Under the pieces are notes generated by a model. It ran no database searches. It worked only from the letters and a program-made list of their open reading frames with translations, and was not told the origin of the DNA. A program made the translations under genes and the position numbers. Of a stretch of DNA of 64,000 bases, positions 41,228-48,855 are shown piece after piece. Within the stretch, counting starts at the first letter, position 1; every line of letters begins with the position of its first letter. Origin of the DNA: Croceibacterium selenioxidans (GTDB lineage Bacteria; Pseudomonadota; Alphaproteobacteria; Sphingomonadales; Sphingomonadaceae); contig NZ_JAHFVK010000002.1 of assembly GCF_018599195.1 (NCBI RefSeq), forward strand, positions 690,001-754,000, written 5' to 3'.

Positions 41228-41772
41228 ACCCGCGCGAGCTCGATGGCGAAAGCCGCGAGCGTGATGACCAGCCCGGCAATGAACAGCCGATAGGCGTATC
41301 CCAGGAAGCGATACTTGCGCCGGTGAAGGACCTGGCCGTTCTGGTAGATGTCGCGCAGCATCAGCCGGAATATTTCTTCGTCGTCCCGGAGATCGCCCAG
41401 CAGTCCGTCGCTCCACTCCTGCTCGGTGCGGTCGTGATAGTGGCCGAAGAACAGCCGGTTACGCTGTTCGGCGGCATCGGGTTTCCCCACCGTTGGCATG
41501 ACCGCGATGGCGCCGCACAGCGCGCTCAGAAAGGCAAACAGCGCAAGGATCGCCAGTGACCAGGGGAGAGGCCCGATCAAGGTCCGGCTGACCGCGATCG
41601 AGAACACCAGGAAGCTGGCGCCCATCAGGATCGAGGCTTTCTGGTCCGCCATCTGCGCCAGGACCAGCGTGTTGCGCTGTGCGGTCCTCAGCAGGTGGAT
41701 GGCGTTAGGCGAATAGGCCGCGCCGGGGCCGCCTTCACCGCCTTGCCCAGGACCCGCCCGCTGCTCGGCCAT
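41221..41772 (-). CDS. Pycsar-effector-like membrane protein (DUF5706)
   Basis: 183 residues. A Gly-rich polar N-terminus is followed by the family motif LRTAQRNTLVLAQMADQKASILMGASFLVFSIAV, a second hydrophobic segment (LAILALFAFLSALCGAIAV), a soluble region with FGHYHDRTEQEW and EIFRLMLRDIYQNGQVL-type helices, and a last membrane helix. This matches the Pycsar system effector (PycTM/DUF5706) family, membrane proteins that in anti-phage Pycsar systems respond to cCMP or cUMP. No cyclase gene is in the neighbourhood, so it may be an orphan or have another role. It converges with divK and is divergent from the ACP gene. Confidence 0.8.
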   Translation of the reverse strand: MAEQRAGPGQGGEGGPGAAYSPNAIHLLRTAQRNTLVLAQMADQKASILMGASFLVFSIAVSRTLIGPLPWSLAILALFAFLSALCGAIAVMPTVGKPDAAEQRNRLFFGHYHDRTEQEWSDGLLGDLRDDEEIFRLMLRDIYQNGQVLHRRKYRFLGYAYRLFIAGLVITLAAFAIELARVY

Positions 41773-41935
41773 AGCTCTCTCCGCCTGGGCCAGGACCGCC
41801 TTCGCCGAAGGCGGCTGGACTAACGACTATTCGACGCAGGGACTTGCCAGCGGGCCCTGCGCTTGACAAGCGGGGTGGCAAGGCGCTCTTCCGCGCCATT
41901 GGACGCGCGCACGCGCTGGAATTGAGGAAGATCTC

Positions 41936-42178
41936 ATGGTTCGCGAAGACGTCGACAGCCGCATCCGCACGCTGATCGAACCGTTCAACAAGAAGAACGT
42001 CGAACTGGCCGACGCCACGACGTTTGCCGGCGATCTCGAGTTTGACAGCCTGACGGTCATGGATTTCGTCGCCGCGATCGAGGACGAGTTTGATATCATC
42101 ATCAGCATGAACCAGCAGGCCGAGATCGAAAGCTATGGCGACCTCGTCGATGCCGTGTGCGAGTTGGCGAAGGACTGA
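41936..42178 (+). CDS. Acyl carrier protein for sphingolipid synthesis
   Basis: 80 residues with the phosphopantetheine-attachment Ser38 in LEFDSLTVMDFV and an acidic helical fold. It starts at an ATG with GAGGAAG upstream and its stop overlaps the SPT start (TGATG). ACPs next to serine palmitoyltransferase are known in sphingomonads, where they supply the fatty acyl chain. Confidence 0.93.
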   Translation: MVREDVDSRIRTLIEPFNKKNVELADATTFAGDLEFDSLTVMDFVAAIEDEFDIIISMNQQAEIESYGDLVDAVCELAKD

Positions 42179-43437
42179 TGGCGAGCATGAGCGAGGGTAT
42201 CAGCCAGGCCGACAAGCCCGAAGTGCTCGAAGGCCACGAGCGTGACTTGTTCAGCAAGTTCGACGACATCATACACACCCGCGAGACGTTGCTGGCCAGC
42301 GGGGTGGAAGATCCCTTCAGCCTGGTGATGGAGCAGGTGCTCTCTCCCACGAGGGCGATCTGCAATGGGCGCGATACGATCCTCCTCGGCACCTACAACT
42401 ACATGGGGATGACCTTCGACCCCGACGTGATCGAAGCCGGCAAGCAGGCGCTCGAGAACTTCGGTTCCGGCACCACCGGCAGCCGCGTGCTCAATGGCAC
42501 CTACCAGGGCCATCGCGAAGTCGAAGCCGCTCTGCGCGAATTCTATGCCATGGATCATGCCATGGTGTTCTCGACCGGCTACCAGGCCAACCTCGGGATC
42601 ATCTCCACCATCGCCGGCAAGGGCGACTACATCGTCCTCGACATCGATTCGCACGCCAGCATCTGGGACGGCTGCGCGCTCGGCAATGCCGAGGTCGTGC
42701 CTTTCAAGCACAACGATATCGAGGCGATGGACAAGCGGCTCGGCCGCATTCCCGAAGGCGCCGGCAAGCTCGTGGTCCTCGAAGGGGTCTACTCGATGCT
42801 CGGCGACATCGCTCCGCTCAAGGAGATGATCGCGGTCGCCAAGAAGCATGGCGCGATGGTGCTGGTCGACGAAGCCCACTCGATGGGCTTCATCGGCGAA
42901 CACGGCCGCGGCGTGGCCGAGGCGCAGGGGGTCCTCGACCAGGTCGACTTCGTCATCGGGACTTTCTCCAAGAGCGTGGGCACGGTCGGCGGCTTCTGCG
43001 TCTCCAATCACCCCAAGTTCGAGATCATGCGGCTGGTCTGCCGCCCCTATGTGTTCACCGCCAGCCTGCCGCCGAGCGTGGTCGCCACCGCCGCCACTTC
43101 GATCCGCAAGCTGATGCACGGCTCCAACAAGCGCGCCCACCTTTGGGAGAATTCCAAGCGCCTGCATTCGGGCCTGACGAAGCTCGGCTTCAAGCTCGGC
43201 ACCGAAGAGCCGCAGAGCGCGATCGTCGCGGTGATCATGCCCGATCTCGAGCATGGCGCGGCGATGTGGGAGGCGCTTCTGAAGGAAGGCCTCTACGTCA
43301 ACCTCGCCCGCCCGCCGGCGACCCCGGCGAACATGACGCTGCTGCGCTGCTCCCTCTGCGCGGAGCACTCCGCGGAAGAGGTCGAGACCATTCTCGGCAT
43401 GTTTGAGCGCGCCGGGAAGGCCGTAGGAATCATCTAG
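42178..43437 (+). CDS. spt: Serine palmitoyltransferase-like alpha-oxoamine synthase
   Basis: 419 residues from the ATG at 42178, overlapping the ACP stop. It is a PLP-dependent alpha-oxoamine synthase with NYMGMTFDPDVIEAG, GSGTTGSRVLNGTYQGHREVEAAL, VLVDEAHSMGFIGEHGRGVAE and the Schiff-base lysine in GTFSKSVGTVGG (about residue 265). Together with the ACP it should condense serine with an acyl chain to 3-ketosphinganine, the first step of the glycosphingolipids that replace LPS in sphingomonads. KBL/BioF paralogues share the fold; the ACP neighbour favours SPT. Confidence 0.93.
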   Translation: MASMSEGISQADKPEVLEGHERDLFSKFDDIIHTRETLLASGVEDPFSLVMEQVLSPTRAICNGRDTILLGTYNYMGMTFDPDVIEAGKQALENFGSGTTGSRVLNGTYQGHREVEAALREFYAMDHAMVFSTGYQANLGIISTIAGKGDYIVLDIDSHASIWDGCALGNAEVVPFKHNDIEAMDKRLGRIPEGAGKLVVLEGVYSMLGDIAPLKEMIAVAKKHGAMVLVDEAHSMGFIGEHGRGVAEAQGVLDQVDFVIGTFSKSVGTVGGFCVSNHPKFEIMRLVCRPYVFTASLPPSVVATAATSIRKLMHGSNKRAHLWENSKRLHSGLTKLGFKLGTEEPQSAIVAVIMPDLEHGAAMWEALLKEGLYVNLARPPATPANMTLLRCSLCAEHSAEEVETILGMFERAGKAVGII

Positions 43438-43460
43438 GCTTCAGGCCCCTACCCCAGCTC

Positions 43461-43530
43461 CGGTCGTCCTGAACCTGTCGAAGAAAGCGAGCGCGGCGCT
43501 AGCGTGGTTCGACAAGCTCACCACGAACGG
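43461..43530. repeat. REP-like inverted repeat pair
   Basis: CGGTCGTCCTGAACCTGTCGAA (split over 43461-43482) is matched in inverted form by TTCGACAAGCTCACCACGAAC (43508-43528). It is another copy of the repeat at 38604-38696. Its position just after the SPT stop could give the transcript a long 3' hairpin. Confidence 0.75.
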
Positions 43531-43614
43531 AAGTGGGGTGGTCTTTGCCGGTCTGAGTGACCGCAATGGGTGGTTAGCGGTCGTTACGCGCGACCTCTCA
43601 GATGCGATCTGTTG

Positions 43615-44208
43615 CTAATCCCCGCCCGACTGACGGGCTTTCGTGATTACACCAACGATTAGGAGCGCTAGACCAATTGCGAAGCACGAGAAGAAGAACC
43701 AATGCCCCATGCTTGCGTCCAAAGTACGCGGCGTGAGGAACCACACGATCGTCGAATACAACGCAATCAGCCCGACATGGGCTGGCCACGACCGGCGTCG
43801 CGACAACGCTACAAAACGAATGAACCAGCCGCCGCTCGGCAAACCGGACGCCACTGGAGGTCGGTGTGGAAAGCGCTTCTCGGGCAAGAGCGACCACTGT
43901 CTCTGTTCTCTTAGAATCAGGACCAGCATCACAATTGCGATTCCAAAACCAGCGAAGCTCATAAAGCTTTCATCTATGTTTAAAGCAACTGATAAGATCG
44001 CCATTGCGAGTGTCGCTCCAAGCATTCCTCCAAGAAGCACGAGCGACGACTTCCAATATCGACGACGAAATTCGCGCAGCGTTTCTAGGCGCTCCTCCTC
44101 GCTAAGTGGAATACCAGGAAGGTGTGGCCGACGCCGATAGATGTACCCGGCTCCCGATTTCTCGAAGCGGCGGGCCACAATCCACCTGTTAATGAGATAG
44201 CTGAACAT
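43615..44208 (-). CDS. Unknown four-helix membrane protein
   Basis: 197 residues with an ATG at 44208. A basic N-terminus (INRWIVARRFEKSGAGYIYRRR) precedes four hydrophobic segments (about residues 53-70, 80-97, 140-156 and 167-188). The C-terminus ends KARQSGGD. I recognise no family. The gene is richer in A+T and less biased in codon use than its neighbours, which suggests recent arrival or weak selection; a plus-strand frame at 43643-44140 overlaps it but lacks membrane-protein character. Confidence 0.5.
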   Translation of the reverse strand: MFSYLINRWIVARRFEKSGAGYIYRRRPHLPGIPLSEEERLETLREFRRRYWKSSLVLLGGMLGATLAMAILSVALNIDESFMSFAGFGIAIVMLVLILREQRQWSLLPEKRFPHRPPVASGLPSGGWFIRFVALSRRRSWPAHVGLIALYSTIVWFLTPRTLDASMGHWFFFSCFAIGLALLIVGVITKARQSGGD

Positions 44209-44361
44209 TACCTTGGGCCCCCTCTCGACATCTCTTCATAGGGTCGCCCAACCGACGTCCGCAATGGGTCGTTAGCCGACGGTCCGCTTTCTCGCGGCAG
44301 ACCTAACGAAGCTACACGCTTCGCGCCTATTTGCGCCATCCCGCGCCGAAAGCGCCCTGCC

Positions 44362-45003
44362 TCAAGCGAAGCTCTGATTAAGCGCCGCCGCCGAGCACTT
44401 GTCCGCCGACCCCTCGCCGCCATGGCCCAGTAGGGTCACCGCGGCGAACCCCGCGATCACCAGCACCACGAAGCCTGCGGTCACCAGCCCGAGGTACTTG
44501 TCGATGAAGCGCTTGATCGGTGCCCCGAACAGGCGGAAGAGCACGCCCACGATCATGAAGCTGATCGAGCGTGACACCAGGCTGCCGAGCAGGAACAGCC
44601 CGACGTTCATGCCCATGAATCCGGCGGTGATCGTCAGCAGCTTGAAGGGGATCGGCGTCGCGCCCTTGGCGACGAACAGCCAGAATCCGTATTCGTTGAG
44701 ATAACAGACCGCGACCGGGAAGCTCTTGGTCAGGCCTAGCCATTCGAGCAGCTGCGTACCGACGGTGTCGTAGAGTCCCCAGCCGATCCCGTAGCCCAGC
44801 ACCCCGCCTGCGACCGAGGCAAGCGTGGCGATCACCGCATAGCGCAGCGCCTTCTGCGGTTCGGCCAGGCACATGAGCCCCAGCAACGGATGCGGCGGGA
44901 CGGGGAAGAAGCTCGCCTCCACGAAAGCGAACGCCGCCAGCCACCATTCGGCCTTGGGGTGCGCGGCCTTGGCCATCGTCCAGTCGTAAAGCTTGCGCAG
45001 CAT
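44362..45003 (-). CDS. YqaA/DedA-like VTT-domain membrane protein
   Basis: 213 residues from the ATG at 45003, with GGAAGG upstream. It has the VTT/DedA-like segment: FAFVEASFFPVPPHPLLGLMCLAEPQKALRYAVIATLASVAGGVLGYGIGW, then GLTKSFPVAVCYLNEYGFWLFVAKGATPIPFKLLTITAGFM. YqaA/DedA proteins are thought to scramble or flip lipids. It is divergent from the gene transfer agent cluster, whose leader lies in the intervening 205 bases. Confidence 0.9.
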   Translation of the reverse strand: MLRKLYDWTMAKAAHPKAEWWLAAFAFVEASFFPVPPHPLLGLMCLAEPQKALRYAVIATLASVAGGVLGYGIGWGLYDTVGTQLLEWLGLTKSFPVAVCYLNEYGFWLFVAKGATPIPFKLLTITAGFMGMNVGLFLLGSLVSRSISFMIVGVLFRLFGAPIKRFIDKYLGLVTAGFVVLVIAGFAAVTLLGHGGEGSADKCSAAALNQSFA

Positions 45004-45088
45004 TGGCGATCCTTCCGTCCGCGCCCGGAGTAGGCGAGCGCCACAAACCGCGCAAGCGTCACGACGTAACCTATATGGCACTTTTTTA

Positions 45089-45117
45089 TTGACATCGCGA
45101 CGCTGTTTGGTTAGAGA
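45089..45117 (+). promoter_or_regulatory. Sigma-70-like promoter of the gene transfer agent cluster
   Basis: TTGACA (45089-45094) and TAGAGA (45112-45117) are 17 bases apart, an ideal spacing with a perfect -35 box. It points toward the terminase genes. A 9-base direct repeat ACATCGCGA occurs at 45092-45100, overlapping the -35 box, and again at 45124-45132 just after the -10; a factor bound there could control the promoter. Confidence 0.55.
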
Positions 45118-45144
45118 AGCGGAACATCGCGATGGTGTGATTCG

Positions 45145-45172
45145 AAAGGGCGGCCTGCAAGGGCTGCCCTTT
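45145..45172 (+). terminator. Leader hairpin ahead of the terminase genes (attenuator-like)
   Basis: An 11-base stem with one G-U pair: AAAGGGCGGCC (45145-45155) pairs with the arm at 45162-45172. It lies between the promoter candidate at 45089 and the first gene at 45209, followed by a T-containing CTCGTTTC. It could act as a weak terminator or mRNA-stability element. Confidence 0.4.
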
Positions 45173-45208
45173 CTCGTTTCGGACCGTCGCCGCGAGGAGA
45201 CATGGCGG

Positions 45209-45853
45209 ATGACTGACGAAACACCACCCGGTCCAACATGGATTGCACCGTTCCTGAAGGCGCTGACTGAGACCAAGAGAGTGCGAAGAGCCTTAAAGCT
45301 CGCAGGGGTATCAGCAGGTTCGGTTTACGCCCAACGCCGCACCAACTGGCTTTTCGCCAAGGCCTGGGACGCGGCCCTCGCTCCTCCGCCGAACGAACGC
45401 TCCCCTTCCGCGATCACGATTGAAGACCCCGCTGCCCGGCCATCGAGATGGAGCACCTGCTTTTTGGAAGCGCTTGCAGAGACTTCGAATGTGACCGCCT
45501 CCGCCGAGCTCGCGAATGTGCCGACGCGAACCGTCTACAAGCGCCGTCGAGACGACCCCGATTTCGCGGCGAAATGGCTTCGCGCGCTGCACGAAGGTTA
45601 CGACAACCTGGAAATGGAATTGCTCGGCTATCTGCGCGACCCGCGGCCCGGGCGAAAGATGGATGTAGCCTCGGCGCTGCGCCTGCTGGCCGCGCACCGT
45701 GAAACGGTCGCCCGCGAGCGCAGGTTGAACGAGGACGATGACGAGCAGGCGGTGCTCGAATCGATCGACGCCTTCATCGAGGACATGCGGCAGCGCCGCG
45801 CGGCGAATACGGCGATCCTGATCGAAGCGGATATGGCCGATGTCGAGGAATGA
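45209..45853 (+). CDS. Small terminase-like protein of the gene transfer agent (g1 position)
   Basis: 214 residues from the ATG at 45209, with GAGGAG upstream. It has two tandem HTH-like repeats: FLKALTETKRVRRALKLAGVSAGSVYAQRRTNWLFAKAWDAAL and FLEALAETSNVTASAELANVPTRTVYKRRRDDPDFAAKWLRAL, typical of small-terminase DNA-binding domains. The C-terminus is an acidic helix. It lies where RcGTA g1 lies and overlaps the large terminase gene by 14 bases. It would recognise DNA for packaging; GTAs package largely at random. Confidence 0.82.
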   Translation: MTDETPPGPTWIAPFLKALTETKRVRRALKLAGVSAGSVYAQRRTNWLFAKAWDAALAPPPNERSPSAITIEDPAARPSRWSTCFLEALAETSNVTASAELANVPTRTVYKRRRDDPDFAAKWLRALHEGYDNLEMELLGYLRDPRPGRKMDVASALRLLAAHRETVARERRLNEDDDEQAVLESIDAFIEDMRQRRAANTAILIEADMADVEE

Positions 45854-47162
45854 TCAGGCCGAGCACTGGCTCAAGCTCGAGCCCGCCGAGAGGATTCAAG
45901 AGCTCAAGCGCATGTCCCACCGGCAGCGGCGCTCGCTTGATAGGCACTGGCGGCTCTGGGCCCATGCTGGCCAGCTTGCTCCGGATGATGGGTGGCATAC
46001 CTGGCTGATCATGGCGGGGCGTGGCTTCGGCAAGACTCGCGCAGGCGCCGAATGGGTCAGGGCCATCGCCGAAGCCGATCGCACCGCCCGGATCGCGCTC
46101 GTAGGCTCGACGCTGGGCGAAGCCCGACGCGTGATGGTGGAAGGACCGAGCGGACTGCTGGCCATCGCGCCGTGGCGAAAGCGGCCGGTCTTCGAACCCT
46201 CCAAGCGCCAACTGACCTGGCCGGGCGGAGCGGTCGCGACCCTCTATTCCGCCGCCGAGCCGGAAAGCCTGCGCGGTCCGCAACACAGTCACGCCTGGTG
46301 CGACGAAATCGCCAAGTGGGATCAAGCGGGCGGGCGTGCCGAAAGCACATGGGACAACCTCTTGCTCGGCCTCCGGCTAGGCAAGGCGCCTCGCGCCGTT
46401 GCCACCACCACCCCGCGTGCAGTGCCGCTGCTGAAACGGTTGCTTCGCCAGCCGGAGCTGATCGTCACTCGCGGAACCACCGCCGACAACCGCGACAACC
46501 TGCCGCCGGGCTTCGTCCGCTCGGTGCGGGCGCAGTTCGGCCGCTCGCTCCTCGGTCGGCAGGAACTCGACGGCGAACTGATCGAGGAGATCGAAGGCGC
46601 CCTCTGGACCCGTGCGCTGCTGGAGGATTGCCGCGAGGACTGCGCCTCGTCACCCAGCCAGCGGGTGGTGATCGGCGTCGACCCGCCCGCCTCGGCCCAG
46701 GGCGACGCCTGCGGGATTATCGCCTGTGCGCTGGGCGAAGACGGCCTTGCGCGCGTGCTGGCCGACCGCTCGGTGTCTCGCCCCACCCCCGAACGCTGGG
46801 CCCGCGCGGTGGCCGACGCCTCGCGCGAGTGGCAAGCGGATCGGGTCGTGGCCGAAGCCAACAACGGCGGCGAGATGGTCCGCTCGGTCCTTCACGCCGC
46901 CGACTTCGCGCTGCCGGTGCGGCTGGTCCACGCCAGCCGCGGGAAGTCGGCCCGGGCCGAGCCGGTAGCGGCGCTCTACGAAAGCGGCCGGGTGCGTCAT
47001 GTCGGGCCAATGCCCCTGCTGGAAGATGAGCTCTGCGGGCTGATGGCCGGCGGGACTTACGAGGGCCCGGGACGCAGCCCGGACCGGGCCGATGCGCTGG
47101 TTTGGGCCTTGAGCGAGCTGATGTTGCGGAGAAGGAGTTTGCCGCGGGTGCGGGTTTTGTGA
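45840..47162 (+). CDS. Large terminase of the gene transfer agent (g2)
   Basis: 440 residues. ATPase domain with Walker A GRGFGKTRAGAEW (about residue 60), GSTLGEARRVMVEGPSG, and Walker B HAWCDEIAKW (about residue 152); nuclease domain with VIGVDPPASAQGDACGI, VVAEANNGGEMV and GRSPDRADALVWAL. It is the DNA-packaging motor of the GTA. It is followed not by the portal gene but by repeats and a transporter gene. Confidence 0.95.
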   Translation: MSRNDQAEHWLKLEPAERIQELKRMSHRQRRSLDRHWRLWAHAGQLAPDDGWHTWLIMAGRGFGKTRAGAEWVRAIAEADRTARIALVGSTLGEARRVMVEGPSGLLAIAPWRKRPVFEPSKRQLTWPGGAVATLYSAAEPESLRGPQHSHAWCDEIAKWDQAGGRAESTWDNLLLGLRLGKAPRAVATTTPRAVPLLKRLLRQPELIVTRGTTADNRDNLPPGFVRSVRAQFGRSLLGRQELDGELIEEIEGALWTRALLEDCREDCASSPSQRVVIGVDPPASAQGDACGIIACALGEDGLARVLADRSVSRPTPERWARAVADASREWQADRVVAEANNGGEMVRSVLHAADFALPVRLVHASRGKSARAEPVAALYESGRVRHVGPMPLLEDELCGLMAGGTYEGPGRSPDRADALVWALSELMLRRRSLPRVRVL

Positions 47163-47170
47163 GGGGCGCC

Positions 47171-47372
47171 TGGCCGCCTACCCATCCCCGAGCAAGCTCG
47201 GGGAGGATCCGAGGACCCTTTTCATCCTCCCCGAGCTTGCTCGGGGAGGGGGACCGCCCGGTGCAGCCGGGTGGTGGTGGGGTGTTGCGTAGGGCTGCCT
47301 ACCCCTCCGTCACGCGCCTCCGGCGCGTGCCACGTCCCCGAGACAAGCTCGGGGAGGATCTTAGCCCCGCCT
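47171..47372. repeat. Palindromic repeat block A in the gene transfer agent cluster
   Basis: About 200 bases built from GC-rich palindromes: CCCCGAGCAAGCTCGGGGAGGAT, its inverse ATCCTCCCCGAGCTTGCTCGGG, CGCGCCTCCGGCGCG, and another GACAAGCTCGGGGAGGATC. Related blocks B (48675-48815), C (50708-50885) and D (54970-55075) share ATCCTCCC/GGGAGGAT cores. No gene is visible in it. Confidence 0.75.
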
Positions 47373-47423
47373 CAGGGTAAGCCCCGAGATACACGTCCCG
47401 CCCCAATGTGGAGGATGCGCCGC

Positions 47424-48674
47424 ATGACCGTCGTGCTGGTGATCTTCCTGCTGACCTACACGGTCATCGCCGTCGGTTACATCCCGGGGTTCCGCATCGA
47501 CCGCACGGGTGCGGCTTTGCTCGGGGCGATCGCGATGATCGTGATCGGCGGGATGACCCCGGACCAGGCGTGGGATGCGGCGGACTTCGGAACGCTGGCG
47601 CTATTGTTCGGGCTGATGGTGGTGTCGGGCGCGTTCTATGTGGCGGGGTTCTACCACTGGGTGGCGGTTAAGATCGGTCGGCTGGAGGTGCGGCCCGAGA
47701 TCCTGCTGGCGGCGATGATCGGGGTTTCGACCCTGCTTTCCTCGCTGCTGACGAACGACGTGGTGGTCGTGGCGATGACGCCGTTACTGATCGAGATCGC
47801 GCTCGGGCGGCGGCTTAATCCGATACCCTTCCTGCTGGCCTTCGCCTTCGCCTCCAACGCCGGATCGGCGGGGAGCATGATCGGCAGTCCGCAGAACATC
47901 ATCATCGCCGGGCAGATGCAGGTGAGCTTCACCCAGTTCCTGCTCGCGGGAGCGGTGCCGGCCCTGCTGTCGATGCCGGTCATCTGGGGCGCGATCGTGC
48001 TGCTCTATCGCGGGCGCTGGTCCACCGGAGCCGCGCCACAGGGCGCACCCGCGGAAGTGGAAGAAGTCACCATCAACCGCCTCGAGATCGTCAAGGCGTC
48101 GGTGGTCCTCGCTGCGGTGCTGGCGAGCTTCCTGTTCGCCCCCTGGCCTTACCCGGTGGTCGCGCTGACGGCGGCGGGCGTGCTGTTGCTCAATCGGCGG
48201 GCTATCGGGGTCAGTTCGAGCGACCTGCTCAGCCGGGTCGACGGCAGCCTGCTGCTGCTGGTGTTCTCGCTCTACGTCATCAACGGCGCCTTCTCGATGA
48301 CCGACTACCCCGAGATGGTGCTGCACTGGCTGGCGGGCCACGGATTCGACCTGCACGATCCGCACGTGATGCTGGTGGTGATCTCGCTGCTGTCCGACCT
48401 CGCCGATAACAATTCCGCCGTGCTGTTGCTGACGCCCTATGCCGACACCAGCCAGCCGCTCGTCACCACCGCCGCCCTGGCCCTGGGTGCGGGATTTTCG
48501 AGCAACGTGGTCAACTTCGGCAGCCTCGCCGGGATCATCGTGGTCGAGGGCGCCGCGCGGCAGGACGTGAAGATCTCGTTCATGGAATTCTTTCGCGCCG
48601 GGGTCATCGTGGGCGTGGTGTGCCTGCTGATTGCGGCAGGCTGGATCGCGGTGCTGCAGGGCACGGCGCCCTAG
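47424..48674 (+). CDS. SLC13/ArsB-type anion transporter inserted in the gene transfer agent cluster
   Basis: 416 residues from the ATG at 47424 with GGAGG 9 bases upstream; ATGs at 47406 and 47415 lie upstream in frame. Ten to twelve membrane helices with SLC13/ion-transporter superfamily motifs: SSLLTNDVVVVAMTPLLIEIALG and AFAFASNAGSAGSMIGSPQNIII in one half, SLLSDLADNNSAVLLLTPYAD and ALGAGFSSNVVNFGSLAGIIVVEGA in the other, the inverted-repeat SNT-like signatures of this superfamily. It may be a citrate/dicarboxylate, arsenite-like or sodium-coupled transporter; substrate is not readable. It separates terminase from portal and is flanked on both sides by repeat blocks. Confidence 0.88.
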   Translation: MTVVLVIFLLTYTVIAVGYIPGFRIDRTGAALLGAIAMIVIGGMTPDQAWDAADFGTLALLFGLMVVSGAFYVAGFYHWVAVKIGRLEVRPEILLAAMIGVSTLLSSLLTNDVVVVAMTPLLIEIALGRRLNPIPFLLAFAFASNAGSAGSMIGSPQNIIIAGQMQVSFTQFLLAGAVPALLSMPVIWGAIVLLYRGRWSTGAAPQGAPAEVEEVTINRLEIVKASVVLAAVLASFLFAPWPYPVVALTAAGVLLLNRRAIGVSSSDLLSRVDGSLLLLVFSLYVINGAFSMTDYPEMVLHWLAGHGFDLHDPHVMLVVISLLSDLADNNSAVLLLTPYADTSQPLVTTAALALGAGFSSNVVNFGSLAGIIVVEGAARQDVKISFMEFFRAGVIVGVVCLLIAAGWIAVLQGTAP

Positions 48675-48815
48675 CCCCTCCGTCACGCGTCTCCGACGCG
48701 CGCCACCTCCCCATGAGCTTCGCTCACCGGGAGGATCTGAATCTTTAAATCCTCCCCGTCGCGCCGCGATGGGGAGGGGGACCGCCAGCCGCAGGCTGGT
48801 GGTGGAGGGGCCCGC
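48675..48815. repeat. Palindromic repeat block B
   Basis: Contains CGTCACGCGTCTCCGACGCG, CTCCCCATGAGCTTCGCTCA, GGGAGGATCTGAA, AAATCCTCCCC and CGCCAGCCGCAGGCTGGTGG. CATGAGCTTCGCTCA and the GGGAGGAT/ATCCTCC pair recur in block C. It lies between the transporter and the portal gene. Confidence 0.75.
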
Positions 48816-48855
48816 GCGCCCTCTCGTTCAAGTATCCAACAGAAAGGCTTGACCC

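Noticed and set aside
41796-41814. CCGCCTTC/GAAGGCGG hairpin near the Pycsar-like gene as a terminator
   Set aside because: It lies upstream, not downstream, of that gene and has no T run; no transcript needing termination ends there.
47171-47372. CRISPR array
   Set aside because: The repeats are irregular GC-rich palindromes without regularly sized unique spacers, and no cas genes are present.
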